From Quillaja saponaria (lineage: Eukaryota > Streptophyta > Magnoliopsida > Fabales > Quillajaceae): a stretch of DNA of 64,000 bases. Both the position numbers and the translations under genes were made by a program. The stretch spans positions 1,833,001 through 1,897,000 of the forward strand of contig CM055605.1 of the NCBI GenBank assembly GCA_029379385.1. Reading direction: 5' to 3'. A model generated the notes under the pieces. It saw only the letters and a program-made list of their open reading frames with translations, was not told where the DNA came from and ran no database searches. Shown here piece by piece: positions 13,342 to 29,200 of this stretch. Within the stretch, counting starts at the first letter, position 1; every line of letters begins with the position of its first letter.

Positions 13342-16300
13342 ATTTTCCCAAACTCTTCGTCTTGTGGGAAAACAGTGAAAATCAGATCTTTAACCAGTAA
13401 CCAATAAAGCTAAAAACTTTGAAATGGTATGTACCCAAGATTTTGATGATTTTGGGTTCATGAGGAAATCTACTATAATGGTTATAAATCACTGAAAGAG
13501 TTCACAGAAATAAACAGGAACAACAACAAAGAAAGGGTCGAGTGTAGTGGGTCTGGATGAGGGATAAGGAATGATTCCGAAGAAAACTATAATGAAGGCA
13601 ATGAAAGGGAGGGAGATGTGGGTTTTGATTTTGACCTTCAGCAAATGGCTATAGATAGGGAGTGGTGGAGGGAAGGATCGGTCAGAGAGGAAAGCGGCAC
13701 CTTTGCTGAGATGTAATGCAAATTGTACCAATTGAAATAGGGTGTTGGAAAGTCTTTCACAACTTTAATACTCATCGACAAAAAGTCAGACATACCCTTC
13801 TTTTCTGATTTTTTAACAATCGTACCACTCGTACAAGTGATGAAAAAAAATTTGGCCATGGAAAATGAGATGGAAGGTATAGTACCCGCCCTTTCAGACA
13901 AAAGATAATGCCCTTAAAACATTTAAAAAACCCGAATTTTCAATCTCTTAGAAAAAAATAGCTAGATCAACTTATTATTAAAAATTAATCTCATTTGATC
14001 TAATTGAGATGATAATTTCACTTCTCACTATTTTTTTAATATATATCTTCATCATCATGTCAATTGGTAAATTACAAAAACAAAAAAATATATTAGATTT
14101 CAAATATTACAGTTTAGATTATATAAAAATAACTAATTACGATGGTCGTTAGGATATTAAATAAAAACAGACAAATATCATTCATAGTCAAAGGTAAGCT
14201 GCACCAAAGTAATTTGTCATTGTCTCACAATTAAGCCTAATAGAATAGCCCCAACCAATTTGACTATAGGCCACACATTTTGCTACAATTTTTGTACATG
14301 AAGTCCTCTCCTTTCAATAAAAACAGATGTATCAGAACGAGAAACTGTTGAGAGACAGAGTTGAGACAGGTCACGTCCAGCAGCACATTGAATGAACTTT
14401 TATTTTTATTTTTTATAAGAACATTGAATGAACTTTAAGTGTACAATTAACTCCCTACATTTCGTGAAAGCTAAGGCTGCCTTAGTCAAAGTTTTTCATT
14501 AAGTTAGTGTTCTAAGAAAGGTTTGTTCCCAACTAGTCATTTCAAGATGCAGTGCTTATCTGGACATCTACATACAAATTTACAACAGAGAATACTGCAT
14601 TGTCTTTATTCTTGTATACTCTTTCTAGCTTAGGGTTCACAAGTTTGATTTTGTTTTTGATCCCTCTTTGATAACTAAGCAAATTTGAACACGTCTTATT
14701 CACAGTGGCTAAAGCTTAAAACTTTAAAGGAAAAAGATTTTAAGTTCAATTATCACGTAATATCTAAAAATAGTAATGAGCTACACTTATTGTATTGTCT
14801 AAAGTTTATTTGGAATTCTAATAAAAAAGAGTTAGCATAATTTAATGACTTTTCTTCTTTTTCTTTCTTAAATATATTGTTACTATAACTTTTTGAATTG
14901 TAATTTTCTTCTAGCAGTAAATTAAATACACATCTATCAAAATATAGAAGAGTCAAATATCATTGGTATTGGGTCTAATATGCTATTTTTTTATTTTTTA
15001 TTTTTATATTATACTAGAAGCAAATGTCTTAGGCTCAAAATGTATGAGAGTAATCAGCTATAAAAAATTATTAATTAGCATTAATAGAAATATTTAATTC
15101 AAGTTTATTAATACAAAGTAAACTTTTTTTTTCTTTATTGGATAGGTGTATGTATAAGTATCATATATTTCTACTATTGTATACAATTTTGTCACTATAT
15201 ATACTTCAAATTTCACAAAGTACAATTTCTTATTGTGTTTTTTTTTTTTTTTTTTACCTTTTTAATATTGTGATGAATACACCAATGTATGTACTACTCA
15301 AAATAAAGAAGAAGAATAATGATGCAGGTTGTTTTCCACTCTATGCCTTTTGGCTAAGATTGAAAAGCATAGCACTTTTATTATATTATAATTACATCGG
15401 TTCAACAAAGGAAAAGTAATATACAATATTTAGTGGGTGATGTTGATGTCATTAGATAGCCACAAATCACAATCATGCCTTCTTGACAATAAAGATGACT
15501 GATATGGTTTTTTGTTTTTTTTTTTCTCTAATCATATTCATGTAAAATAATTAGGTCCAAAAAATTACGTTTCGTGATATATACATCTCGCAATGATTAC
15601 TTAATTCTTTATAAAATTTAATCTAAATTCTAGTAAGATTAAAAATATTTTTTGCTTATTAAAATCATGTCACATAGTTCACACATTTCTTGATTTTGTT
15701 TCCTCACCAAACTTGTATGTGATATTAAACCAAAGTTAGGCCAGCATTTATTGCTTACAAAATAAATGCATGTATGATGTATATGCATGCCTGTGATAGC
15801 TATATAAACAAATAAACGTACGATGGAGAAAATAGGGTGATGAGTTCCATGAACAGCCACTCAAACTTTGGACTTTTAGACCATGAATTTTTCTAACATA
15901 AATCTTAAAGGCATATGTTAACATGAAATAAATTAAATATTTATAAATTAAATATTTTTAAAAATTATAATTTATACATTGAATAATACTGAAATTACGA
16001 TTAACAACATTAATAAATACTACAACTTTTTATTCATAAAATTTTAATAAGTATCTTTAAAATACTAGTTACAAAATTCCTTTTGCTTATTAGAAGTGAT
16101 TAATTACATAAAACATTATCTTTCATGCATTCAAATCTTTTATGTGTGAGCTAAGCTCCATCAAAAATGTATTTTATTATTTGTGAGATATTGCCCCTAT
16201 TTGGTTTATTTTTTAAAACAGTTTATGAGTTTAAATTTGTCTACAAAACTATTTGATAATAAATACTTTATTTTTTTAAGCTTTATGAAGAAATAATTGT

Positions 16301-19300
16301 GGGTTTTAAAGCCCTAAAAGCGGTTAAAAATTAAAATTAGAAAATAAAAATAAAAATTTATAAATTTTACAGCGTTTTTACGTTAACTTATCTAAATACT
16401 TTAAAACAAAATATTTTTACACACAATTTAACTAAACAGACCTATTATCATATATGAAAAAAGTACACTTATTTTGACAATAATAATTTATTCAAGAAAG
16501 AAAAAAGAAAAGAGATTAGATAGAATTTGGAAACCAAACCATGTCTTAGAGTGAGTCATTTCAGAAAACGACAATTGTCATTGACATAAAAGATAATCTA
16601 TTTAATTAACCTTAGCCTAAATCAGGAAATTGTGTAACATATATAGTTTACTATTCCTAAATCTTATCAGAGACTATATAAAAATGATTGCTAGCTCACG
16701 CTTTTGTGAGCCTCTATGAGCCCAGGCCAATTGTTTTCTAGTATACTTTGCACTAGATAAAGATATAAAGTCCTAGTTTCGTAAGCATAGATATACTTAT
16801 TTATACAAATGCTTAAGAATATACTAAAAAAAATTGATAAATTTTCAAAAATAAAATATTGATATTAGATATAAAGCTTATTTGAGTGCTGAGTATTAAT
16901 TAATTTCATTAGTAAACCCATTCTTAAGGAATCTTTATTTTAAACTTGAATGGAGTATGTTAACTTTAAGGTATGTAGCTAAGTTATATGTATGGATCTT
17001 AAATTCATATTATATTTATTTCACGAGTACTTTTATGATATTTGTTAGATTAATATATGTAAAAAAAATTAAAAATTATTAATTTTAGTATTATACATAT
17101 ATTTAATTATTACTTTTTAAAAATTGTAAATTTCAAAAACTTTAACAATTATGGAGTAGGGAGGAATCATTCACATTAAGTATATGTCTTTGTTTTTACT
17201 TCTAAAAGATACCTTAGGCCTTAGTCCTTAGTCCTTAGTCCATCACTCATGTTTTAGTCAACCAATGTAACTCTAATTGTCCATTTGGAGACACAATTAG
17301 AGGGGTTGTTCCCTTGAAAAAGCCTGCATTCTAGCTTTTGTGTTGACTTGCTCCAAGAAAGTGTAGCAAATTTAGGGGATAGGAAAAGAGATTTGAACCC
17401 CACAAAAGGCATCCCTAGGGATTCTTTACACTTATGGTTCTCCAATCTCCACTAACTTTAATAACCCCAAAACCCCACATGGGTAGGGGTTTGGAGCTAT
17501 TCATGGTTCTCAAAAGGAGCCACTAACTAATAGTGGTCTTTGTTCATGTTCTCTTGTGGGAAGGAATAATAACTTTAACATTTAAAGAGATAGCCCTCTT
17601 TTTTTAAGGGGCCCCTGTAAATAATGGGGATTGTGGAGGGTAATACTTAGACACACAAAGTGGAATAGTGGGTTGTTCATCTTCTTTTTCTAGCTCTAAT
17701 TTCATCTTCAAGTTGAGTTGTTGAGGTACTTTATTTAGTTAGCTTAGCTGTGTTCCTTAAATTTGTGGGAGGTGTGCATTTTTCAACTTCCTTAAATTTG
17801 AAAACTTTGAATAGTAACGGTAAGCTGTAAGTGTGCTTGATGACTATTTAATAGTCACTACCACAAAACATGAGGAAAGAAAAGTCAATTCAATAGCATT
17901 GCATATACTAATGATGAAGTTATCTTGAAGATCAACTTGTTTTAGATATCAATAATTATGCATATATAATGACTCCAAAGTCTAAACTTTTTTTTTTCTT
18001 TTTTTATAATAAAACGTTGGGTTTATTGACAAAGTTAAAGTAAAAAAAAGTTAATTTATTTTAACAAAAAATAAATAAAAAAGATAAATCTTATTTTAAC
18101 TTGTCATATTCAAAATATGACTGAATGACTTAAATGATATTATCATCTTACTGAATGTTACTGAAGTAGTTAAATGATTGCATATTATAAAAACTAATTA
18201 TTATTTATTGGAAAGACCCAAGATTAGTATTAGAAGCAAACTTTTGAATGTGTCATGAGACAAGAAAAAAAAAATAGAAATTATACATGTCTACATGTTT
18301 GAAGATTTTATTTCAGTTGATTTTTTAATCATCAAAGTTGAAGATAGAAAGTCTATGACCATTTATGTTCGAATGGAAAAAAATAAAAAATTATTGACTA
18401 TCTTTATTCAAACAATCTAAAAGAAATTTTTTATTTCTATAAAATTGAGAATTAAACAAAAAGAAAGTGAAAGGGGGAAAGGGATTGGTTTGAATTCAAA
18501 GATATCAAGGCAAATACTCAAAATATGTATGTAAATGAGATCATCGTTTTATTATTTAATCCATGACGGTATAAACAAGAGGTTCATTGTAGGACAAGTA
18601 TTTGAAAGAAAGTTAATAAAATTTATCAATTGAACCAATTAACATATTCGAGTACGACAACGATTACAGCAAAAATTGACAGGTAGTTAATTGGATGTGC
18701 TTAAGTTTGAAATAATTAGAGAGGTTGGTTGACATTAATGAGCCTCTTATACTTGGTTCTTGGGTTGCAATATGAAGGCCACTGGGCCCAACTATAACTT
18801 GGAAATGGTTTGACTGTACTATTTGAGAAGATGAACTTTACCTTATTGGGCCAATTTGATGCAAAATTACGCCTTTCTAATTTTCATTCTAAAATTAGAT
18901 GAAAACATTTTTAAGCTGTACTTGTAAATTTGTAGTAGGTGTGTTCTCCCTACCCTCTAGGTATTTGATATGAATCATGATTTGATACTCACTAATCTCA
19001 CCAGCAGATTAAGAAATAAATCGAGGGAGATCTTTTAACATGTGATAAATATTTTAATCGTTGTCAAAATTTGATTTCTAAATAGTTAAGATGAATTTAA
19101 ATCGTTGTCATGTTTGGGATGAAAAAAATGTTGACAACCTTGTTAATGCAAAAGATAATACTCCCATTTTCAGTTGTTTGCATGCATCTCTTCCATTTCA
19201 CAATTCACTACTTATTTACTCTGCTAGAATATGGGGTACAACCACATTTACTACTTAAATCTTGGTTTTTGACTTGTTATCATGAATTTTAGAAAGAAAA

Positions 19301-19935
19301 AAATTATATCAAATAGCTAATTCAACGTGGATATACAATATTCACTTGCAACAAGCAAATATTTTTACTTTTTTATTCACAAGTGAGGGGTACGTAGTGA
19401 GCAAATTAATTAATAATAGAGGTGAATAAATTGATAAATATGTTAATTAATTACATATGAGTAATTTTATAGTTAAAAAAATCACAAATAAACAAAGTAT
19501 AAAATCAATCAGATTTTCTTCTCTATTGAAAAAACCTAGATCAAAACTATCTCAAAACAAGTTTATTTAGGAAATGTTAGTAGTCCCTCTATATTATTAT
19601 TATCTTATTTTATCTTTTTCATCGAAAAAATTAGAAGATACGTAAGATATTTATATATTCGGGCAAATAAGATCTAAATATTATGATTTTATCATTCTCA
19701 TTAAATTTTTTGTTTCCCGTGTTTTATGGGATCTTTAGTGGGGTTGAAACTTGAGTTCAGACAATTATTTGAAACAAAATGGTTCCGTAGGGAATCCAAA
19801 GTTCAGACAACTAGTTGCATGTATAATTAATAACAGAAAAAAGGCGGGAACTGAGTGCAGTGCACTACACGCGCCAACAGCCCCTCCTTCCATTTGACAG
19901 GTAAAACCCGTCATGCATCCTTCATTGCCACAGTG
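13342..19935. other. Gene-poor AT-rich intergenic DNA
   Basis: The first few hundred bases should be the promoter of the EDA40-like gene. No protein family was recognised on either strand beyond that. There is a short direct repeat around 14382-14440 (ACATTGAATGAACTTT twice). A less AT-rich island at about 17160-17700 includes a possible C-run/G-run hairpin near 17465-17492. No tRNA- or miRNA-like foldback could be supported by eye. Confidence 0.5.
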
Positions 19936-19940
19936 TTGAA

Positions 19941-20029
19941 CACGTGTCAACAACCCAATACCTTCATATCAGGAAACCCTCTTTCTTGTCCACCTACGTT
20001 CATCTTTCTATATTTAAAGAACCAACTCC
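19941..20029 (+). promoter_or_regulatory. Relic promoter of the PAL pseudogene
   Basis: Upstream of the PAL start codon there is a G-box (CACGTG, 19941-19946), an AC-type element (CACCTACG, 19991-19998), a TATA-like TATATTTAA at about 20009, and ACCAACTCC at 20021. AC elements are the MYB-binding sites typical of phenylpropanoid gene promoters. The arrangement suggests a once normal PAL promoter. Confidence 0.4.
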
Positions 20030-20223
20030 ATCGATCGGTCCATATATCTGTAACTGAAAACTAGTAAATGTACAAACCTCAACCCAAAACCCCATTTAAT
20101 TATTTTCTATTGCTTTCTCATAAACCAAACAGCCAGCTGCTAATCCGTCTGTTTGGTTTCTGTACTGAATTAATGCTCAGAAATTAAGTCATTCAATTTC
20201 AATAGATAATTAAATTAAGCAAA

Positions 20224-22556
<2,333 letters not shown>

Positions 22557-23237
22557 AACCCTATGAAGAACCTTTCTTTGTTTCATACATTCTATATGTT
22601 TATATTGGTATCTTCTATAGTTCATACTTTAAAAACATAGTAGACTCATCTTACAAATGAACAAGCTAATTACTCAGAGGTAAATGGTAATATAATGAAA
22701 TTCGTGAATTCCCCACCAGAAGAGGGAGGTATTAACCATGCATATTATCATAGAGAAAACATATATGTAAAATCTGAAGAAAAGCAATACAATAGTATTT
22801 TCACTTTTAAGAATAGAAGTTAAATTTATGAAACATGCCTTAAGACTTAAGAGATCAACACACCAGGGGATTCTTCTAATCGTCTGTTTGATTCCCTACA
22901 ATAAGTTATGTATAATACCTTTTCAGATTGTTCTAGCAAAAATAAAAAATAAAAAATGTATAAAACCTTTTCGGAGTTGCAAAATAAGTTTTGCTGAGTT
23001 GGTAACTCATTAACTGAATATATCAGAGATGATACAGAAAAATAAGATATCAAAAGCACCCAGCAAATTCATGTTCACGACTCATTCCTTGTGAGAGAAA
23101 AACAAAACATTATATACACATATTGAAAAAATAATAATTTACATCTGATAATTAGAAAATGAAAAGCTGTTTATACCTCCTACCCTTTGATGGCATGATG
23201 TTAGTGACATAAGCAGTTTAATGAACTTCATCAGTGG
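22557..23237. other. Intergenic space between the PAL pseudogene and the 3' end of MOM1
   Basis: AT-rich with no coding content. It should contain the MOM1 3' UTR (right end), since that gene is read toward this gap. Confidence 0.5.
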
Positions 23238-26200
23238 TCAGTCATCATCTGATAAACAGACAACGTCAGCATTCGGATGGGAATGTACAGAGTTAGCATG
23301 CATCCTAGTACAGAGGCCAAATTGAGGTAAATTTGATGAAACCAGATCAGGTCTTCGTGGTATACTGCTAAGTGAATTTGCAGCAGATCTATGGTTCATC
23401 TCCATAAGTAACTCCAGAGCAGGTACAGTGAAGTTAGAAGCAGCTGATGTTCCTGCAGCTTCCGGCCGGAGGGCCACATGATGAGAACTAGACTGGTAGG
23501 TAGGTGGTGGGATTCTGGGTGGAAGCTGAGGAAATTGAGGAGAAGTTGCGGGAAGGCCATTGGGTGCTTGCTGATTTGACATCCCACGTGGGAGCATAGG
23601 GTGACTAATTGAATGCATCGACGTTGAAGGTCTAAAAGGTTGGAGATGTGGTGCAGGAGCACGCATCTCACTGCCAGCTTGATGATTAAATGTATGAGGA
23701 GAGATGGAGTTGATGTGAGGGGGCCTTGTTGAATCACTTGACATAATTGCTGATTGTTGGTATGCGGCCTGTACAAGTGGCTGCGTGATCTGAGTACTAG
23801 CTGTGCTTGAGATACTACGAAAAATGGCAGCTGGAGGCCCAGAGGAAGACAGCCCAGCTACCATAGAAGGCCTCTGAACATTTTGTAGCCTTGAGAGCTG
23901 AAGCAGCTGCTGTGCAAAACTAGCATCTGACATGGATATAGTGGTTAGGAACACATTATTACCAGGAAGAGACAAAGAAGCCAATCTGTACTGCCGATAC
24001 ACACAGAATGATGTAGGTTTGGTAAAAAAATATTGTACTAAAAGAGGGTGGAAGTATAAAAAAAACTCAAAATACACACAGCAAGGTCCATACATTCACA
24101 AATAAGTGTATCCCCTTTTCCCTTGTATTACAACATTTAACCAAAATCAAAGAAAGATTTAGTGCAGACCAACACAAGTAACAATTTAGCTGGTCATTTT
24201 GGGAGCCTTGAATTGTAATGAATTCAGGAAAGCGCTATTGAATTGTATCGAGCTTCCTAAAATTTATTATCACTAATGTATCTAGACAGTGCCATTTTTT
24301 TCTAACTTTCATCCTGACAGATAGATTAAATTACATTAACACCTGCCTACATGCCACATAAAAATATTTACTTGCCCTATAAAAATGGTTCATTTCATCC
24401 CCTACTCATGCTCCTTCACCCACATGCCTTTGGTTATTACTTAAGCAACTTGAGTTAAGCCCAATTTAAAATACCCAAGCCAAATGTTTTACTCAACTCA
24501 ACCAAACCTTAAATCCGAAACTAGGCAGGATCAAATGAATGTCACATTTACAAAATGTTAGCTGATGGTAAAGGATTGTAAATAACTAAAGCTCTTCAAA
24601 CAAGATATAAGAAATGTAGTAAACCAGGAAAGATCAAAGTGAAATTTGCCCAGCTAAAACACTATGATGTAGATACTAACATGACAGTAGCTTTCTAACT
24701 CTAGATATGTATATTGTTTATGGATTAATAATTGCCATATTAAAAAGGACACTTGTTACATTGCAATTTTTGTTCAAAGTGAAGAATTGTAAAACAAAAG
24801 TAGCTAAAAAAGTAACTTTAGAGTACATAATGTCAAAAAAAAAAAAAAAAAACTCAACTGAGAACTGAATTCACATATAAGATTGGGAGGTGAAAGGGAT
24901 GTCTTCAATAATTTATACACTCCTAAAATTGGCTTCCTTTTCTCTTTATTTTGGATTGTACTTATTCAATGGTGTAACATTTTGTATACTCCCAGTGTAC
25001 TTGTGTTCTGCGTTTTATGCCAATGTAGTACATTTATTACTCTCACAGAAAAGAAAAGTTCAGTTCAGTTTTGTGACATCCAAAATAGAAGAGCCAAACA
25101 TTCACAAGTACAAGACATCTAAAGAAGTGAGTCACATACCTTGGTGCATTCCTAATGCACCTGATACCTTGAGATCCATGCATTTAGACCTGAAAGCCTC
25201 TGCTAAAATTTTATTCATGAGAACTACATTGTGGCTCGTATCTAAATGCTTCTTTTTACCCACAAATTCGACCTCAATCTCCTGAATTTTATTATCATAC
25301 TTCGTACGAATTTGACTCACAACTTGCTCAATTTCCTTCTCACATTCAGCATTCAGCCTCAACTTCTGCTCCATAAAAGAAAAAAAAGTAACTTAATAGA
25401 GCAAAAGGCTAGAAATGACAACGTAAAGTAACCAAGATAAATTATAAATATAAAGTAAACTAAGACTAACCATATCCTCATGGTTTTTTATGGTTTGATC
25501 TGTTTCTTTACGAATTCTTTCCAATTCGATATGAAGTGGATCATAGTGAGAAGCAAGAGGCATCCTGGAGGCCACTTGGGATGCATTTTGCAATGGACGG
25601 TTATTAAACTGTGAAGTATTTGACACGGTTCTTGTGTCTGCAAGAAGTGTTCCCAAACCATTAGCAGGAGCAGTATTACCTGGATAGTGTTCAGAATTTG
25701 ACACTGATTGTGCAACCGATTGATTTGAAACCTCAACTGTTTGCACAGGAATCCGAGCAATGTGATTGGAGATATCCTCTGCACTACTTGGCTGATGTTC
25801 AATCCCAGTACCTGAAGGTGAATTTGATAGATCCTGGCTGGAATGAATGGACTCGGTAGATGGTAACAGCTGTGTCTGCTCTACAGGAGCCATCACCATT
25901 GTTTTATGACTAGATCTATCAGATCGTACAGCATTAACTGGACAGGATGCTAGCTCAACATGTTCGGAAGAGCTATGAATCTCTATTGCTGTTGCATCTC
26001 CATCAATCACACCAGTAGATGTGGCTTGTAGAGTACATTGATCTTGTAGATGCCTGAAAGGTGACATGAAAAAAAAAAAAAATACCATGAAAAACAATCA
26101 TATAACGAATATTTGAAGATATCCTAGAAATATATAAATGAAATCTTTAAACCATCCAGCCACTAATATCGACCAACATACAAAATTGGTCCAGCCAAAT

Positions 26201-29200
26201 TTGGATCCTAACAGTTCAAATGTACATAAACCTGCATTCTTGTGTTTGACAAAGGATACCTGTACAATTGCACCAGAAAAGGCCCTAACCAGCCCATGAA
26301 GTGGAGGGACAAAATATCCTTTTTGTAACCAACATTCAACTAAACCTTATAATAATCCAAACGGAACCAGGAATTTGCATGTGCTAGCTTGTTCATGCAA
26401 ACGATGACAAATAGATGATGATTTCTGGAATTTAAATATAGACCTGATTGACGGCAAAAAATAAAAAATAAACAATTACAGACCTGACAAATAGAGATTT
26501 CAGCAACTTGAGATGGGATTATCAAAGGCTGCCCTGAAGGTGAGCCAAGCATAGGAGGCTCAGGAGAGTAAGCCTGCTGGTCGGGTTCAGTAGTGTTACC
26601 CAAGGATATAGCATCCACCCCATGACTCTCTTTGTCATTATGAAATTCCACCACATCACTAGTAGTTTCTGAGATATCAACTGGAATTTGTCCTTCAGTT
26701 TCAGGTATGCTTAATGAGGCCTCAGTACTAATTGGTTCTTTTGATGGAGGCAGATATAGTGAGACAACACCGTCTGGACCATCACTTGAACTAACATTTG
26801 AACTCACTCTTAATGGTACCTCTCTATCATGCATACTTGTTGTGGCTCCATCAGGAATCTGTTCCATGTATGATGGGGGATTCACAGAGACAACATCTTC
26901 TGGAGAGATAATAGAACAGGTAGTCCCAGGCAATACTAGTGATACCTCTCTATCAGGCACACTGATTCTTGTTCCAACAGGAGTTTGTTCTACGGATAAA
27001 GGTGAACTCATAGTGAAAACATTATTTATGTCATTTCTAGAACCAACAATCTCAGGGATACTTATGGTGACTCCATCAGGGATACGTTCTTCAGATGATG
27101 ACGGGTGCATGGAGGCAGCATTCTCCACATTGTTAATGGAACTAACAATCTCCACCACTTCAAATGGGCTCTGTTGATCAAGGAGAGGCAAAGTATTTTG
27201 ATCTAGAACCCCTTTCTCAGAAGAAGGGAGACCTGAAGTAGAAACTTTATCTACTCCACAACTTGAACTGCCAGTTTCACATGCTTCAAGAGGCCCCTCC
27301 CCACTTGGAACACCTGATATTCTTCCATCACATATCTGTCTTTCAGAGGAAGGCAGTTCCGAAGCAATAGCATTCTCCATACCACCACAAGTACTGTCAT
27401 TTTCATGCATTACTAATGGAATAACCCCTTCGTCACCAATGCTTACTGTGACTCCATTAGGATTCTGTCCTCTGGAATGGGAATACAGAGAGACAGCATT
27501 TCCGTTATTGTCACATAAACTGCCAGAACTGCTGTGCTCCTCACTTGTAGATCCTGCTCCAGAAATCACTGTATCCAATTTATTATTATCACTATTGTTT
27601 TCAAGAGGAAAAGTTCCAGGTTCAACTACAATACCACATGCTACTCCTTTGCTGGAATCAATTTCAGAAACATTAAACAATCCAACTCCAATCCCTGACA
27701 TGTCATTTGCAATATTTTCCAAGTTCTTCTCTTCATCAAAATGATCAGATTCCAGGCTCACATTCTTGGGACCTTCATGATCTTGAACTTGTTCTTTAGT
27801 CAGCAAGGATTCCACCCCAGATCCAGGACTCCTTAGTGGGAAGCAAGATCAGTAACTCTATGCATGCCCACGACTTCAGTTCTTTCACCCAAGTGGCCTC
27901 TCTATCTTTAACCTTTTGCCTTGCTTCCAAGTGCATTTTCTCAAGTTCATTGAGTTGAGTGTCATGTTGCCATTTCAGTTCTTCAACTCTTTGAGCATAT
28001 TCATTATCCAATATGTTAAGCTTGTCTGTTATTATTGTAGGATTAAAAGTACAAGTACGAATAACAGATGACTCTATTCTGTGTTTTCTCTCAAGCTCTT
28101 CTTTTTTTTCCTCATATGTCCTGTCCACATGACACTTCCATTCCTGTTGCTTCTGAAGTAGCTTTTTTAGCTTCTTTTGACACTTCTTCTGAATTTCTTT
28201 GATACTTTTGGTGATATCTTTCTCAGCCAAGTCAACTTCTCGTACAACACTAGGAGAGGAATAAACCTGTGTGTCAGAGTCCAAGACACTGAAAAGTCCT
28301 GTACGGTGTAAAAACTTTTTCTTCAGACACCGCAACATTGAATAAACATAGTCTGCCTCTTCTTTCTTACAGTCAAAATGTAATTGCTCTTTAGCAAGCA
28401 TAAGAGATGCTTTGTGGTCAATTTTGTGCTTTAGCAAAGAAGCCGCAGTCCAACACTGGAATATACAGAGTACATAGAAGAAAATTGCCAGGAAGGTATT
28501 AGAAGCATAAAATGCATCACTGAGAATATCATGCCGGTTGCAGACATACAATCAAGCATGTTAAACTACTAGACCTGGATTAAATCAGATATTGTTTAGA
28601 CAAAAAAATGCATTAACACAAACAATTTCAAAAAGGATCGAGCAGTATCTACATCAGCATAACAGGAATTCTGAGCATGGCAACCATAGAGCACTTATAC
28701 AAGAGGCAAACTTAGCAAATGCCAACACATAAAAAATTGCAAAAACCGATCCAGAGTGTAATCACATCCACATAACAGGAGTTCTGAGCATCGTAGCTGT
28801 TAAGTCCAAACTTAGCAGGGGTTTATCCAAGTAAAGAAAAGAGCTACTTACAGCTGGTGAGCTTGTCAGCTGAAATAAGGGTCACTATACAAAAAGGAAT
28901 TCAGCACCAGAAGCATGGCAGTGTGCAATTTCATGAAATGTGAAACAGTACTTTCTCAATCAAATCTCATCCTAGTGATCCAAGGTTGGAAAGATAATGA
29001 GAACCCAATTAACTAAGCCACCCGCATTTCTGATTTTCAACTCAATATCCACTCTATCTTTCTCTCTTTCTTACATCTTTCTATTTTCAATTTTACTTTT
29101 TTACATTTTTGTTTAGATAGCATTCCCTTCTTATGAATTCATTAGACTATGATACTTGTGTCTTGTGCTTTGAAGCATAGCTTTGGGATCAAAGGGGTCA

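Noticed and set aside
26707..27177. 156-codon plus-strand frame (and a similar one at 27439-27744)
   Set aside because: Antisense shadow of the Ser/Glu-rich MOM1 exon.
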